Positions 43,852 through 52,919 of a DNA stretch of 55,538 nucleotides are shown here, piece after piece; within the stretch, counting starts at the first letter, position 1; each line of letters opens with the position of its first letter. Under the pieces are notes generated by a model that was not told where the DNA came from, did not search any database, and was given only the letters and a program-made list of their open reading frames with translations. This DNA is from Mastigamoeba balamuthi (Eukaryota > Evosea > Mastigamoebida > Mastigamoebidae): contig CACRSC010000040.1 of NCBI GenBank assembly GCA_902651635.1, positions 201,636 through 257,173 on the forward strand. Direction: 5' to 3'. Made by a program: the position numbers and the translations under genes.

Positions 43852-44235
43852 CCCTGGTGAGCTGGTCTTGTGGTGAGAGACTGACCCAGGGAATCGGGGA
43901 GAGAGAGAAGTCAGCTCGGCGTGGCTGACGACGCTGTGCGTTGTGCGCAGGGGCTTGGAGAGTGAGTGCGTGCAGACCGCTGCCCGGGGCGACGCGGGGG
44001 CTGCGACGGCAGCTGGGGCCTGCGTGGCGTTGCCGGGCCGCGGGGAGCTGCTGAGGCAGGCTGGCCCCTTCGGACGCGCTGCCTCGCGGATTTTCGTTGC
44101 TGATGTCAGCGTGACATCAACAAGCGGACACATAAGGATTGGGGGGCAGAGCGTGAGGCTGTCGCGGGCTGGTAGCCTTATCATAATCCTCTTTTTATTG
44201 CTTTTTGTTGTAAACGTCAAGGACCCCCAGACGCG
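43852..44235. promoter_or_regulatory. Shared intergenic region of pair A3/A4
   Basis: Nearly identical to 21202-21595. A candidate bidirectional promoter; shared identity shows block duplication. Confidence 0.4.
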
Positions 44236-46041
44236 ATGGCGGCGCCCGCGGAGCAGCTGAGCGACGGAACGTTCGTCGCCGACGGCATGTACAAGACGAA
44301 GGGCAACTTCATTCACGTGGGCGAGGCCTACGAGCGGCCCGTGAGGACGCCAGGCGCTCAGGACGACATCTCCGTCGTCGTCGCTCTCAAGAAGAACAAC
44401 GCCACCACGCGGCCGTGCGCCGGACCTCCCACCACCCCCTTTCCCGTCCCAGCGCCCGCAGCGCCCGGAGCATACGCCTCTGTCTTCCTTTTGCTGCCCG
44501 CCGGGGCGTCGCCACCGCCTCGTCGAGCGGCGTCTGCTTGTTTGTTTTTGCGCTGCCCCTCTGTTTTCTTTCCTCCTCTCTGTTCCGCGGAACCCCCGAC
44601 GCCAATGCTCTCGCCAACTTCCTCTGCGCCACGCCGTGCAGGTTCTTCTGCATTGTGGTTGAGCGCGTCGGTGGAACGTGGTGCCCCAAGACAATCGGCA
44701 ACGGATGGAGGCTGACCAGAGTCTCGGCCGCGGCCCTCACGGCGGTGGACTACGCCGCAGTGGCTTACCTCGCGACGCGCGAGGACACAGCGACCACAAC
44801 GCTCCTCAGCGCCTGGGCCCTGTGCGCACACCTCTTATCTTCGCGGATCGGTGGTGGGGGCATTGGAGACACTGACCGCTGCCCTGCCCCGCAGGAACCG
44901 CTTCCTCACCAGGTGGGAGAGGAGGCGCATCGCCCACCTCGTCCAGGCCCCCCCGCAGCCCCCGCAGCCCCAACAACCCCAGCAACCCCAGAAGCCCCCG
45001 CAGCCCCCGCAGCCCCCGCAGCCCCCGCAGCCCCCGCAGCCCCCGCAGCCCCCGCAGCCCCCGCAGCCCCAGCAGCCCGCGCAGCAGAACGCCGCCCTTC
45101 CCGAGCCGCCGCAGCATGAGGAGGAGCAGCTGTCTGACGCCCTGTTCCCGCCGCAGCTGGAGGAGCACTTGGACGCACCGCTCTCGCCACCGCCCAAGGA
45201 GCAGCAGCACTACGATGCCCCACCGCTGTCCCAGGCGTCCGACAAGCAGCAGGGCGGCGAGGCGGACAACGAGACTGCCGAGGCCGCGCAGTCCGAGCCG
45301 GGGCGCCTGGTGCTGTTCTTCGACGACAAGAGCGAGGAGGAGCGCGAGCAGCCCCTCAGCGGCCAGGCGCCCCCGGAGCATCAGGCGGCATCTGCCACCG
45401 CCAGCGAGCAGCGCATGGCGTCCGCGGGGCTGGCGCAGCAGCGGGCGGCCGCGCCCGAGGCCCCCAGGAGCCCGAGGCGCTTGCGCACAGCGACAAAGAG
45501 CGAGGCCATGGTCGCCGACCTCCTGGGCGACCCGAGGGGCTCCGTGTTCGTGGAGCCGCCCCCCCGGGTGTCCAGGGCGGAGGAGGCCGCCCGGAAGCTC
45601 CGCCTGCGGGTCTGGAGGATCGGACTCTCCGGGCTCGACCCCCGCGACGTCTTCCGCTGGGAGCAGGACGACCTCGGCTGCTGGGTCGCACAGCACCACC
45701 GGCAGTGCGAGCAGCTCCCTGACCTCCTCTGGAGCCACCCGGAGCTGGGCATCGACGGCCACTCGCTGGCGGGGCAGTTGGACATACCTCGGGGGGCGTC
45801 TCTTTGTGGCACACTGGGCAACCAGCAGCGAGTCGCAGGGCAGAGCCTCATGGTCGCAGTCTCCCTCATGCCTTGCGAGGCCGCGAGGGCTGAAGTGGAG
45901 ACGCCGCAGATCCGCAATGCGTTGTGGCGGCCTCGCACCTCCAGCACTCGACTTCCCGCTGTTCTCGACTGCGAGGCAGCAGACCCTGCACGGCCCTATG
46001 GGCGACGCGGACTGGCGTGCGAGCTTCGAGCTGTGCTGTGA
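44236..46041 (+). CDS. Family member A4: D1-D2, Pro/Gln linker, SAM-like module; open throughout
   Basis: Exons 44236-44414, 44642-44821 and 44895-46041 give 501 aa. D1 (~1-60) has NFIHVGEAYERPVRTPGAQD; D2 (~60-119) has CIVVERVGGTWCPKTIGNGW and ALTAVDYAAVAYLATRED. Then a basic NRFLTRWERRR, a QPP repeat tract (~140-186), an acidic EEEREQP-type linker, and at ~363-419 LRVWRIGLSGLDPRDVFRWE, DDLGCWVAQHHRQ and SHPELGIDGHSLAGQLD. The last ~82 residues (from IPRGASLCGTLG) do not match A2 and are instead antisense-like family sequence, so the C-terminus was replaced by recombination. Donors are GTGCGC. No known domain identified for D1/D2; SAM-like is a pattern-level suggestion. Function unknown. Confidence 0.6.
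44948..45088 (+). repeat. CCCCCGCAG-type minisatellite coding (QPP)n
   Basis: About ten 9-bp units encoding Gln-Pro-Pro. A2 has only a short version at 22298-22350, so the tract expanded (or shrank) after the block duplication. Confidence 0.85.
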
Positions 46042-46059
46042 GAGGGTTTAACGTGGGTG

Positions 46060-46400
46060 CTACTGGGGGGAGTGGCTTACATGCCATCCGGGCCACCTTG
46101 ATTTCCCTGAGAATGCGGAGGATGCCGGCGAGGAGTCAGCTCGCGGTAGAGCTCCATCGCGGTCTCAACTGCTGGACTGCTGTGGTGGTGGACGAGGTTG
46201 ACCAGAGCGACTTGGTCCGGGTGTGGAACAGGACGAAGCTATCGAGGTTTAGCTCCGTGTGGCTCTTGTCCCACACCCCGGATCGAGTCGCTCTTGTCGA
46301 CCTCGTCCACCTCCGCAGCAGGGCAGTTGAGATCACGATGGACCTCTGCCACGAGCTGGGTGGTGCTCCTCACCGGCGGTCCTCCGCGTTCTCTGGGAAA
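46060..46400. pseudogene. Inverted fragments of the SAM-like C-terminus
   Basis: Minus, from ~46290: SHTELNLDSFVLFHTRTK-like, followed in another frame by the C-terminal helix. Plus, from ~46255: LSHTPDRVALVDLVHLRSRA. Again outward-pointing halves of the same module. Confidence 0.4.
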
Positions 46401-46639
46401 TCATGTTAGCCCAGATGGCATAGAAGCCACCCCCTCCCCCCCCAGTCCCCGAGTGTAAAGCTGATTCTAGACGTGGACCTGAAAGACACTCGGACTTGAA
46501 TTTCATATGTCTTGTGGCAGCCTGTCGCTGATTGGTCATCCTCGGCCCCACTCCCACAGGCGTGCGAGCACACGGTGAGTGCATTGCCGTGACTGGGGAG
46601 TCCCTGTGGTGGCCCTCGAACGCCGTGTCTCACAGCACC

Positions 46640-47660
46640 GGCTCAACACTCAGCTGGCCCCCGCAGTGGTCGGACAGGCGCCACGAGACAGGCTGCGGAG
46701 CACAGAGGGGCGTCTCTTCGTGGAACACAGGGTGCGATCAGTCCAGAGTTGCTGGGCATCGCGGTCGCGGTCTCCTCGTGCCTCGCGAGGTCGGTCTCCA
46801 CCCCGTAGAGCCTCGCCGCACGCACTGCAGCTTTCCCGACGCCCCTGGGCCTCCACGTGCCACCGATGCGCTCGACGGCGATGCAGCACACCCCTGCACG
46901 GCGCGCGACGCAGGGGCAGCCAAGTCTGCTCGGCCTGCCGTGTAGGGTGAGCTGCATCGCAGTTGAGCCTGTCGGGGGGTGCCTGGAAGCACAACGGGGA
47001 TCGAGAACACATCGCAGTTACGCAGTCTGCACTGCAGAGCTCGCAGAGAAGAACTGCGAGACGGTGTCCTGCCTCGTGAAGCGCGAGGAGACTGCGACCC
47101 GTGCGTTCTCTGTGTGGGGCGAGGGAGGCACTGGCCTTTTGGTGCCCTGCCGCAGGAACCACTGCCCTCTCCACGACAGGAGCAGAGGCGCCTCGCCCAC
47201 CTCGCCCACCTCGCCCAGGGCTCAGGCTCCCAGCAGCCCCCGCAGCAGCAGTGCCCAGCAGCAACGCCCAGGAGCCCCAGAAGGCCGGCCGGCAGCAGCA
47301 CGGACGCCCGCCATCCGACAAGGGCCCGTGTGCGCCCCTCCTCCGCTCACCGAGTCGAACGTCTTCAAGGCGGCGACGACGGCGATGGCGTCCACGGCGC
47401 GCGGGGGAGCCTCGAGGCCTGCTCGTACGCCTCTCCGACGTGCACGGACTTGTTCTTCGTCTCGGAGCTGTCTGGAACGTACGAATACGAAGTCCCGTCG
47501 CCCTGCTCCTCCGTGGGCGCCGTCATCGCACAGGCGTCTCCTCGATGAGCAGGGAGATGGGGTGTTGGTTCCCCGCTACCTCTACAGGCCGGCGAACAGA
47601 TTCGTGCACGTCAGCGAGGCGTACAGGCGGCCCCCGGTGCAGCCAGGCCCGTTGGATTTT
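46640..47660. pseudogene. Outward-pointing D2 pair and D1 pair
   Basis: D2: minus from ~46925 CCIAVERIGGTWRPRGVGKA, LYGVETDLARHEETATAM; plus from ~46940 CIAVEPVGGCLEAQ and CLVKREETATRAFSV. D1: minus from ~47530 TAPTEEQGDGTSYSYVPD, NKSVHVGEAYEQASRLP then frameshift to AIAVVAALKTFD; plus from ~47533 DEQGDGVLVPRYLYRPANRF and VHVSEAYRRPP. Fragments only; no complete gene. Confidence 0.5.
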
Positions 47661-47688
47661 TCGGGAAGTGGTGACGTGGGGCCGGAAA

Positions 47689-47702
47689 GATACGCGTATC
47701 TT
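47689..47702. promoter_or_regulatory. Palindrome AGATACGCGTATCT upstream of the DUF3574-like gene
   Basis: Perfect, and extends to 22 bp (47685-47706) by GGAA/TTCC flanks. Ends 31 bp before the ATG at 47734. Confidence 0.5.
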
Positions 47703-47733
47703 TCCATTTCACGTGTTGCCTGCTGACCGCGGG

Positions 47734-48487
47734 ATGTCTCTGCTGTGCGCGCCGCTGCTGGCCGTGGCTGTGGTCGCTGCAGGGCCGCTGGCCGCCGCCG
47801 CAGGACCGCTGCCTCCGAGCTGGGCGGCCTACTCGACGTGGGCGCAGACGCAGATGTACTTTGGGCTGGGGCGGCGGACGCCCGGGGCGCCCAACGTCAC
47901 GTCGGCCGAGTTCGAGGCCTTTGTGGCCGCAGTGGTCGCCCCCGCCTTCCCCGACGGCCTCACCGTCCTCGAGGCCCGCGGCCAGTGGCTCTCCCCCTCG
48001 GGCGCCCGCGTCTCGGAGGGCTCCCGCGTGCTGGTCCTCTACCACCCGCACACGGCCGCCCACGCCGCCCGCGTCGGCCACGGTGCCACGCCTCCCGCCA
48101 CTTAATTCTTGGAATCGAGCTGTCCCTGTCCGCTGCCCCTGAAATGACACAGACTGACACGACATGGCACAATGTGACGTGACTGGCTGGATGTGGCGTG
48201 GCACGCGTCCCCCAGTGGCTGACGAGTACATCAGGCTGTTCGACCAGGACGCTGTGCTGTTCAGCTCGCACCCGGTGGCCGCGTGCCTGGCCGGCGGGGT
48301 GTGCCCCAGCACCGAGCGGTGGTCGCCCTCTGCGTGGCTGGCCATCGCCTCCGCCGCCCTGGGGCTCCTCAACGCTGCGGCCCTCGGCGCCCTCGGCGTC
48401 GTCTGGGCGCTGCGGAGGCGCGGCCGCCAGCGCGCGGAGCAGGGGAGGCTGCTGCTGCTGCACCAGGACGACCAGCAGGGCAACTGA
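47734..48487 (+). CDS. Secreted/membrane DUF3574-like protein
   Basis: Exons 47734-48082 and 48216-48487, 206 aa; the intron starts GTGCCA and ends CCCCAG. A signal peptide (LLCAPLLAVAVVAAGPLAAA) is followed by the domain: WAQTQMYFGLGRR, EFEAFVAAVVAPAFPDGLTV, LEARGQWLSPSG, SRVLVLYHP, and in exon 2 DEYIRLFDQDAVLFSS. The FPDGLTVL...GQW...E and Y...F.Q.AVL pattern matches DUF3574, known to me mainly from bacteria. A C-terminal hydrophobic segment (WLAIASAALGLLNAAALGAL) followed by RRRGRQR suggests a single membrane span with a short cytosolic tail. Function unknown. Confidence 0.75.
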
Positions 48488-48880
48488 TGCGTCGGTGGGG
48501 AAGTGGTCGTCGTCGAGGGAAACAGGATGGCTGTGTTGGCTGTGTTGGCTCGTTTGGTTGTGTCACATCCGTGTGGGCTCGGGGGATGGCTATTGAGAAG
48601 GGAGGCTGCTGCTGCTGCTCCAAGACCAGCAACAGGTCAACTGGCATCGATGTGACAGGAACAGAGATGTATGTGGTCGTAGGGCGAAGCAGTCGTGTGG
48701 GCTCGGGGGGCTGGCTATTGCACACGGAACAGGGGTGACTGCTGCTGCAATACCAAGACGAGCAGTGGGGAAACGGCATCTGATGCGACAGGAGAAGAAG
48801 TGGTCGTAGGGTGGGTAAACAGGGTGGCTGTGTTGGCTCTGTGTGGTCTGCGGAACAGTCGTGTGGGCTCTGGGTGCTGG
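48440..48880 (+). repeat. Degenerate tandem repeat derived from the 3' end of the DUF3574-like gene
   Basis: About three units of ~150 bp, each with a GAGGCTGCTGCTGCTG- or GACTGCTGCTGC-type start, a CAAGAC(C/G)AGCA motif, GTGGTCGT and GTGTGGGCTC(G/T)GGG. The first unit overlaps the last codons (LLLHQDDQQ), so the 3' end was amplified downstream. Confidence 0.65.
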
Positions 48881-49549
48881 CTATTGCGCGGCGGCTGCCC
48901 GGAGCTCGCACAGCCCCGAGGGCGTGTTGGCGTTGAGGAACGCGAGGCCTCGCGGGTCGGCGTCGCGCAACTCCGTGGCCCAGGGGACGAGCAGGGCGCC
49001 GCCTGCCTCGTCGATCCAGCGGCCTGCGACCCTGTTGCTGCCCCCCCGCATCGCCTCTGCCGCGCCGCTCCGCAGGGCCTGGGCGCTGTAGACCGCGTGC
49101 AGGGGCTCCGCGAACCCCGCGGGGCCCACGGGCATCACAGCGACGCGGCCGGCGGCCTCGGCCTCGGCCACGCGGCCCGCGAGGGCCCGGAGCAGCGCGG
49201 GGGGCGCCAGGGGGCAGTCGCAGGGGAGGGCCTGGAGCCACGGCGCGCGGCAGACGCGGGCGGCCGAGACGAGGCCGCCGATGGGGCCGTGGCCCGCGGC
49301 GTCCGGGTCGTCGGGGACCACGCGCCAGCGGTCGGCGGGGAACTCAGAGAGGCCCGCGGGCGACGCGACAGCGCAGGGGCCCGCGCCGACAGAGACCAGA
49401 GCGCGCGGGTGGACGGCGAGGGCGGCGCAGAGGCAGTGGCCAAGGAACGTGCGGGGGCCCAGGCGGAGAGCGGCCTTGTCGGCGCCCATGCGCGTCGAGC
49501 GCCCGCCGGCAAGCACTACAACCTCAACGGCAGCGGGCACACAGGTCAT
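48881..49549 (-). CDS. mobA: Molybdenum cofactor guanylyltransferase (MobA-like)
   Basis: MobA transfers GMP from GTP to molybdopterin-Mo to form the guanine dinucleotide cofactor. A single exon of 222 aa, the usual length for MobA. Visible motifs: VVLAGGRSTRMGADKAALRL (the LAGG.S.RMG.DK nucleotide-binding signature), the LPCDCPL acidic metal-site region (DxP), EPLHAVYS and, near the end, FLNANTPSGL. All core residues appear intact. Other nucleotidyltransferases of the NTP_transf_3 type (e.g. MocA) share the first motif, but the EPLHAVY and NANTP signatures favour MobA. It is intronless among intron-rich neighbours and is a bacterial-type activity, so horizontal acquisition is likely. GC content matches the host, so the transfer is not recent. 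Confidence 0.85.
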   Translation of the reverse strand: MTCVPAAVEVVVLAGGRSTRMGADKAALRLGPRTFLGHCLCAALAVHPRALVSVGAGPCAVASPAGLSEFPADRWRVVPDDPDAAGHGPIGGLVSAARVCRAPWLQALPCDCPLAPPALLRALAGRVAEAEAAGRVAVMPVGPAGFAEPLHAVYSAQALRSGAAEAMRGGSNRVAGRWIDEAGGALLVPWATELRDADPRGLAFLNANTPSGLCELRAAAAQ

Positions 49550-49720
49550 TGTTGTTGGGTCTATTCGACAGATTCACATTCAGAGCAACGGCAGTGTGGC
49601 TCATGCACAGCACAAGGGCCAGTCAACGACTGGCAGTCACATCGCGACAGCTTTCGCCCAACACGGGAGTTCCAGAAAAGTGAATCTGGCCCCTCTGATT
49701 TCCCCGGATACGCTGGCCGA

Positions 49721-49734
49721 AGATTCGCGAATCT
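49721..49734. promoter_or_regulatory. Palindrome AGATTCGCGAATCT upstream of the LRR gene
   Basis: Perfect 14-bp palindrome, 62 bp before the ATG at 49797; variant (T/A instead of A/T) of AGATACGCGTATCT. Confidence 0.45.
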
Positions 49735-49796
49735 CAATAAAGAAAATAGCCGCATTCACAGAGGACACCGGCCTGCGCGGAGGCGGCGCTTTGTCG

Positions 49797-51259
49797 ATGC
49801 TCGGCCCTGCGCAGCGCGAGGCCGAGGCCACCGAGGACGTCTGGCCGCCGCTGAAGCGCCTGCACCCCGAAATCACGGAGCTCTGTCTGCCCGGTCCGAT
49901 CGATTCCCGCCGCCCTCTTCTTTTTTTCTCTCCGGCCATTAAATAAACGCCCCCAGCGCACTCGCTCTCACACCACCCCCGATATCTCCGGTATCTCCGG
50001 TATCTCCGGTAATCCCAGTGTTCGAGTCGGGCGTCATCAACATGGTGGCTTCGTCCAAGTACCTCGCGCAGTTCATCGCCGCCTCTGCGACGCTGGAGAC
50101 GCTGGACCTCGAGAGTGCGCTGATTTCCGCTTTTTCCTGCGGGCAGAATCTGGCTGGAGATATTCGAGAAATCTGGGATATTAATGTATTGTTGGGAAAA
50201 TATCTTTTCATTTACCGCTATCTCCTGCAGGGACGGCGGTGAACGTGGTGCTGCTGGCCAAGGGCGTGCGGGGCAACGGGTCGCTCAAGAGAATCTCGCT
50301 GGGATGTGCGCCCGCACCCGCAGCTTCGCCGCGTGACGCTACCCCCCCGCAGCAGTGAACATGAAGAACTCGGGCGTCACGGCGCTGGCCGACGCGCTCA
50401 TGGAGCACAAGACCGTCACGCACCTCAGCCTCTGGGGTGCGCGCCCCCCCCCGATATCCTCAAATATCGTGATTTCCTTGCCCCCCTGCCACAAATCTGC
50501 CCGGATTCCCTGTTCCGTATCGTGATTCTTCCCTCCGGAAATCCTGATTCTATGCTGATTCTCTGCCTCGAACCGGTGCAGGTGTCGGGATGTCCAACGC
50601 CGGCGCGCGAGCTATTGCAGAATGCCTCGTTGTCAACACATCGATCAGGACGCTCGACCTATTCGGTGAGCATCGGTGCCAGATTCCCGCTTCCCGGATT
50701 CTTACGCGAAAAATATCTGCTCTGCCGCGGGGCAGGGAACCAGATCGGCAGGGAAGGGGCGCTGGCCCTGGGCCACTCGTTCGAGTACAACCACACACTG
50801 ACAGACCTCGACATCGGTGGTCCGTCTGGGGGGATTCTGCGAAATCTGTTTTTCCGAAATCTTCGAATCTGACGTCACGGATGACGTGGCACAGGGAACC
50901 CGCTGGGGGACGAGGGGGTGACGGAGATCGCGCGGGGGCTGACGTCGTCGACGTCGCTGAGCGTGCTGCGGATGAAGAGCGTGGAGTTTGGGGAGGCGGC
51001 GGGCATGGAGGTCGTGGGGGCGCTCGACGGCTGCTTCCTCGACGAGCTGCAGCTCTCGGGCTTCCTCGTCGCCCAGCGCGTCAAGACGGCCGCCCTGGAG
51101 AACCGGCGGCAGCGGACCGAGGCGCTCAAGACGCTGGTGCTGGCGGGCAGCCCGCGCTTGGGCTGCGAGAGCCCCTTCCAGCTCGTCGTCGCAGAGCCCC
51201 TCGTCATGCCGCTCATCAGACACTTCTTCCGCCTCACCAACATCTGTTTCGATAAGTAA
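49797..51259 (+). CDS. Leucine-rich repeat (RNI-like) protein, one repeat per exon
   Basis: Exons 49797-49893, 50019-50114, 50231-50305, 50353-50436, 50582-50665, 50736-50816 and 50895-51259 total 882 nt, 293 aa; every internal exon boundary has the same phase. Each middle exon encodes a single ~25-32-residue repeat ending in an LxLxxLxL-type strand: ASATLETLDLE, NGSLKRISLG, HKTVTHLSLW, NTSIRTLDLF and NHTLTDLDIG, with N.(I/L)G.EG/SN(A/S)G starts typical of ribonuclease-inhibitor-like LRRs. Such solenoids mediate protein-protein contacts; the partner is unknown. The last exon diverges from the repeat pattern and ends FRLTNICFDK. It is convergent with the TRIM gene, 15 bp apart. The first exon start is the least certain; the frame is open further upstream. 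Confidence 0.85.
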
Positions 51260-51274
51260 ACTGTCTCGCTTACG

Positions 51275-52901
51275 CTACGCCGACGCTCCCCGCCTCCAGC
51301 CGCCCGCTCCTTGTCGCCGCGCCACCCGCCAGCCGTCCCGCTGCGCAGACCTCGGGGCGCCAGCAGCCCAGGGCGAGCAGACAGGTGGGCTGGGCCTCCT
51401 GCCGATGCGAGTGCAGAGCGTGTGCTGGCGGTGCACAGCAGAGAGGCTGCGGTGTCGNATCCTGCTGAGCCGCACCGTCACAAAGCACATCTCGCCGCGT
51501 CGGGGCTCGGCCGTCGCCTCTGCCGAGACGCTGCTCAGCGCCAGCGAGACGGAGCCCTCGCTGACGTCGCCCCACGAGGCCAGCGCGTCCGAGAGCGCGG
51601 GGCCCGCCGGGGCGTAGGCGAGGCCCACCGAGCAGCACGCGTCGCCGCAGACCGCGTGCCCCACGAACGAGAGCTGCTTCTCGAGCGCCGGCGTCGAGCG
51701 CAGGCAGCGGAACGGGTTGGCGCCCTCGGCGGCCCCCGCGACGTCGCCCGCCAGCCGCGCGCAGCCCTCGGCCAGCGCCGCGAACGACTGCAGGCAGCGC
51801 GACTGCCGCGCCAGCGCCTCCGACTTGGCCTGCGCGTACTGCCGCGCCTGCGCCGCCAGCGACTCGCGCCGCGCGCGCAGCGCCTCGCTGGCGGCCGCGT
51901 AGTCGGCGTCGACGCGCGCCAGCACGCCGGCCTCGTCGCTGCGCACGGCGGCGGCGATGGCGTCGAGGCGGCCGCGGGCGGCGCGCAGCTCGTCGAGGCG
52001 CAGGCGCCCGTGCTCGGCGATGCTGGCGATGGTCTTGCGCGTGAACGAGATGGCCTCTGCGAGCTCCACGACGTTGAACGAGCTGCCCTCGTGCTTGTGG
52101 CCTGCGGGCAGCGGGCGAGCAGGAGTCCGTGAGTTGCGAGCGACAGAGAGAGAGAGAGAGAGGAGCAACGCACTCTGGGCGCACTGGTAGCAGATGGGCG
52201 TGCTGTCGTGTACACAGAAGAGCTTGATGGGCTCGCCGTGCAGCCTGCACACCGGTGGCCCCTTCTCATATCGCTGTGCAGCCGCCGCTGCCCCCTCGTC
52301 GCTCTGCAGAGCCCCCAGCGCATCAGCAAGATTGAGGCGTGTTTAGGAGACCGAGGAAACAGAGCTGCACTATCACATAGTGACAACGCCTCAGCGGCTG
52401 CACGGGTACGCCTCGCACACGTGCACCAGCTGACCACAGAGAGAGAGAGAGAGCCGAGGAGGGGCAGTGTCTCGAAGTACCTTAAGGGCAGCGACGCCGG
52501 ACTGCCGTGGGACGTACGTGACGCACTCGCAGAGCGGGCAGACGAGGGGCACGCTCCCCGGCACCATCGTCAGGTCCCCTGCGCGCATGCAAGTCAGCAG
52601 CCCGCCAGAGGAGTGGGGGAAGGGGACGGCGCCCATCGCCCCCGGCCCGCAGCGCACCGGGGTTCTGGAGGCGCAGGCAGGCGGCGGGCGTCTCGAGCAG
52701 CACGAGGCCGAGGTCGTAGAGGCGCGCGGCGCAGGGCCGGCAGACCGTGTGCGGCGGCTTGCAGTTGAGGAAGACGGGGTCGTCGAACAGCCGCAGGCAC
52801 AGCGGGCACTCGACAGACGCCGACACCGCCGGGTCCGCCCACCCGACCTCTGAGGAGGAGGAGCCCCACACATCGCAAGCGCAACGCAAAACGCAACGCA
52901 A
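51275..52901 (-). CDS. TRIM/RBCC protein (RING, B-box, coiled coil)
   Basis: Exons 52901-52658, 52578-52481, 52303-52174 and 52101-51275 give 432 aa. The RING has all eight ligands: C32, C35, C47, H51, C54, C57, C95, C98 (CPLC, CKPPHTVCRPC, CPLC), split by an intron between the sixth and seventh. The B-box at 133-161 is CRLHGEPIKLFCVHD, then CYQC and HKH. A long Ala/Glu/Arg-rich coiled coil (~165-290) follows, then a C-terminal region (RSTPALEKQLSFVG, EMCFVTVRL) with no domain I can name. Likely an E3 ubiquitin ligase or a related scaffold. One N at 51458 affects a C-terminal codon. The ATG is only 18 bp from the stop of the upstream RAMA gene, so the genes are very tightly packed. Confidence 0.8.
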
Positions 52902-52919
52902 TTCAACGCAACGCGAAGG

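Noticed and set aside
49281-49946. 221-codon plus-strand frame opposite MobA
   Set aside because: Antisense to a well-supported enzyme gene; only its last part coincides with LRR exon 1.
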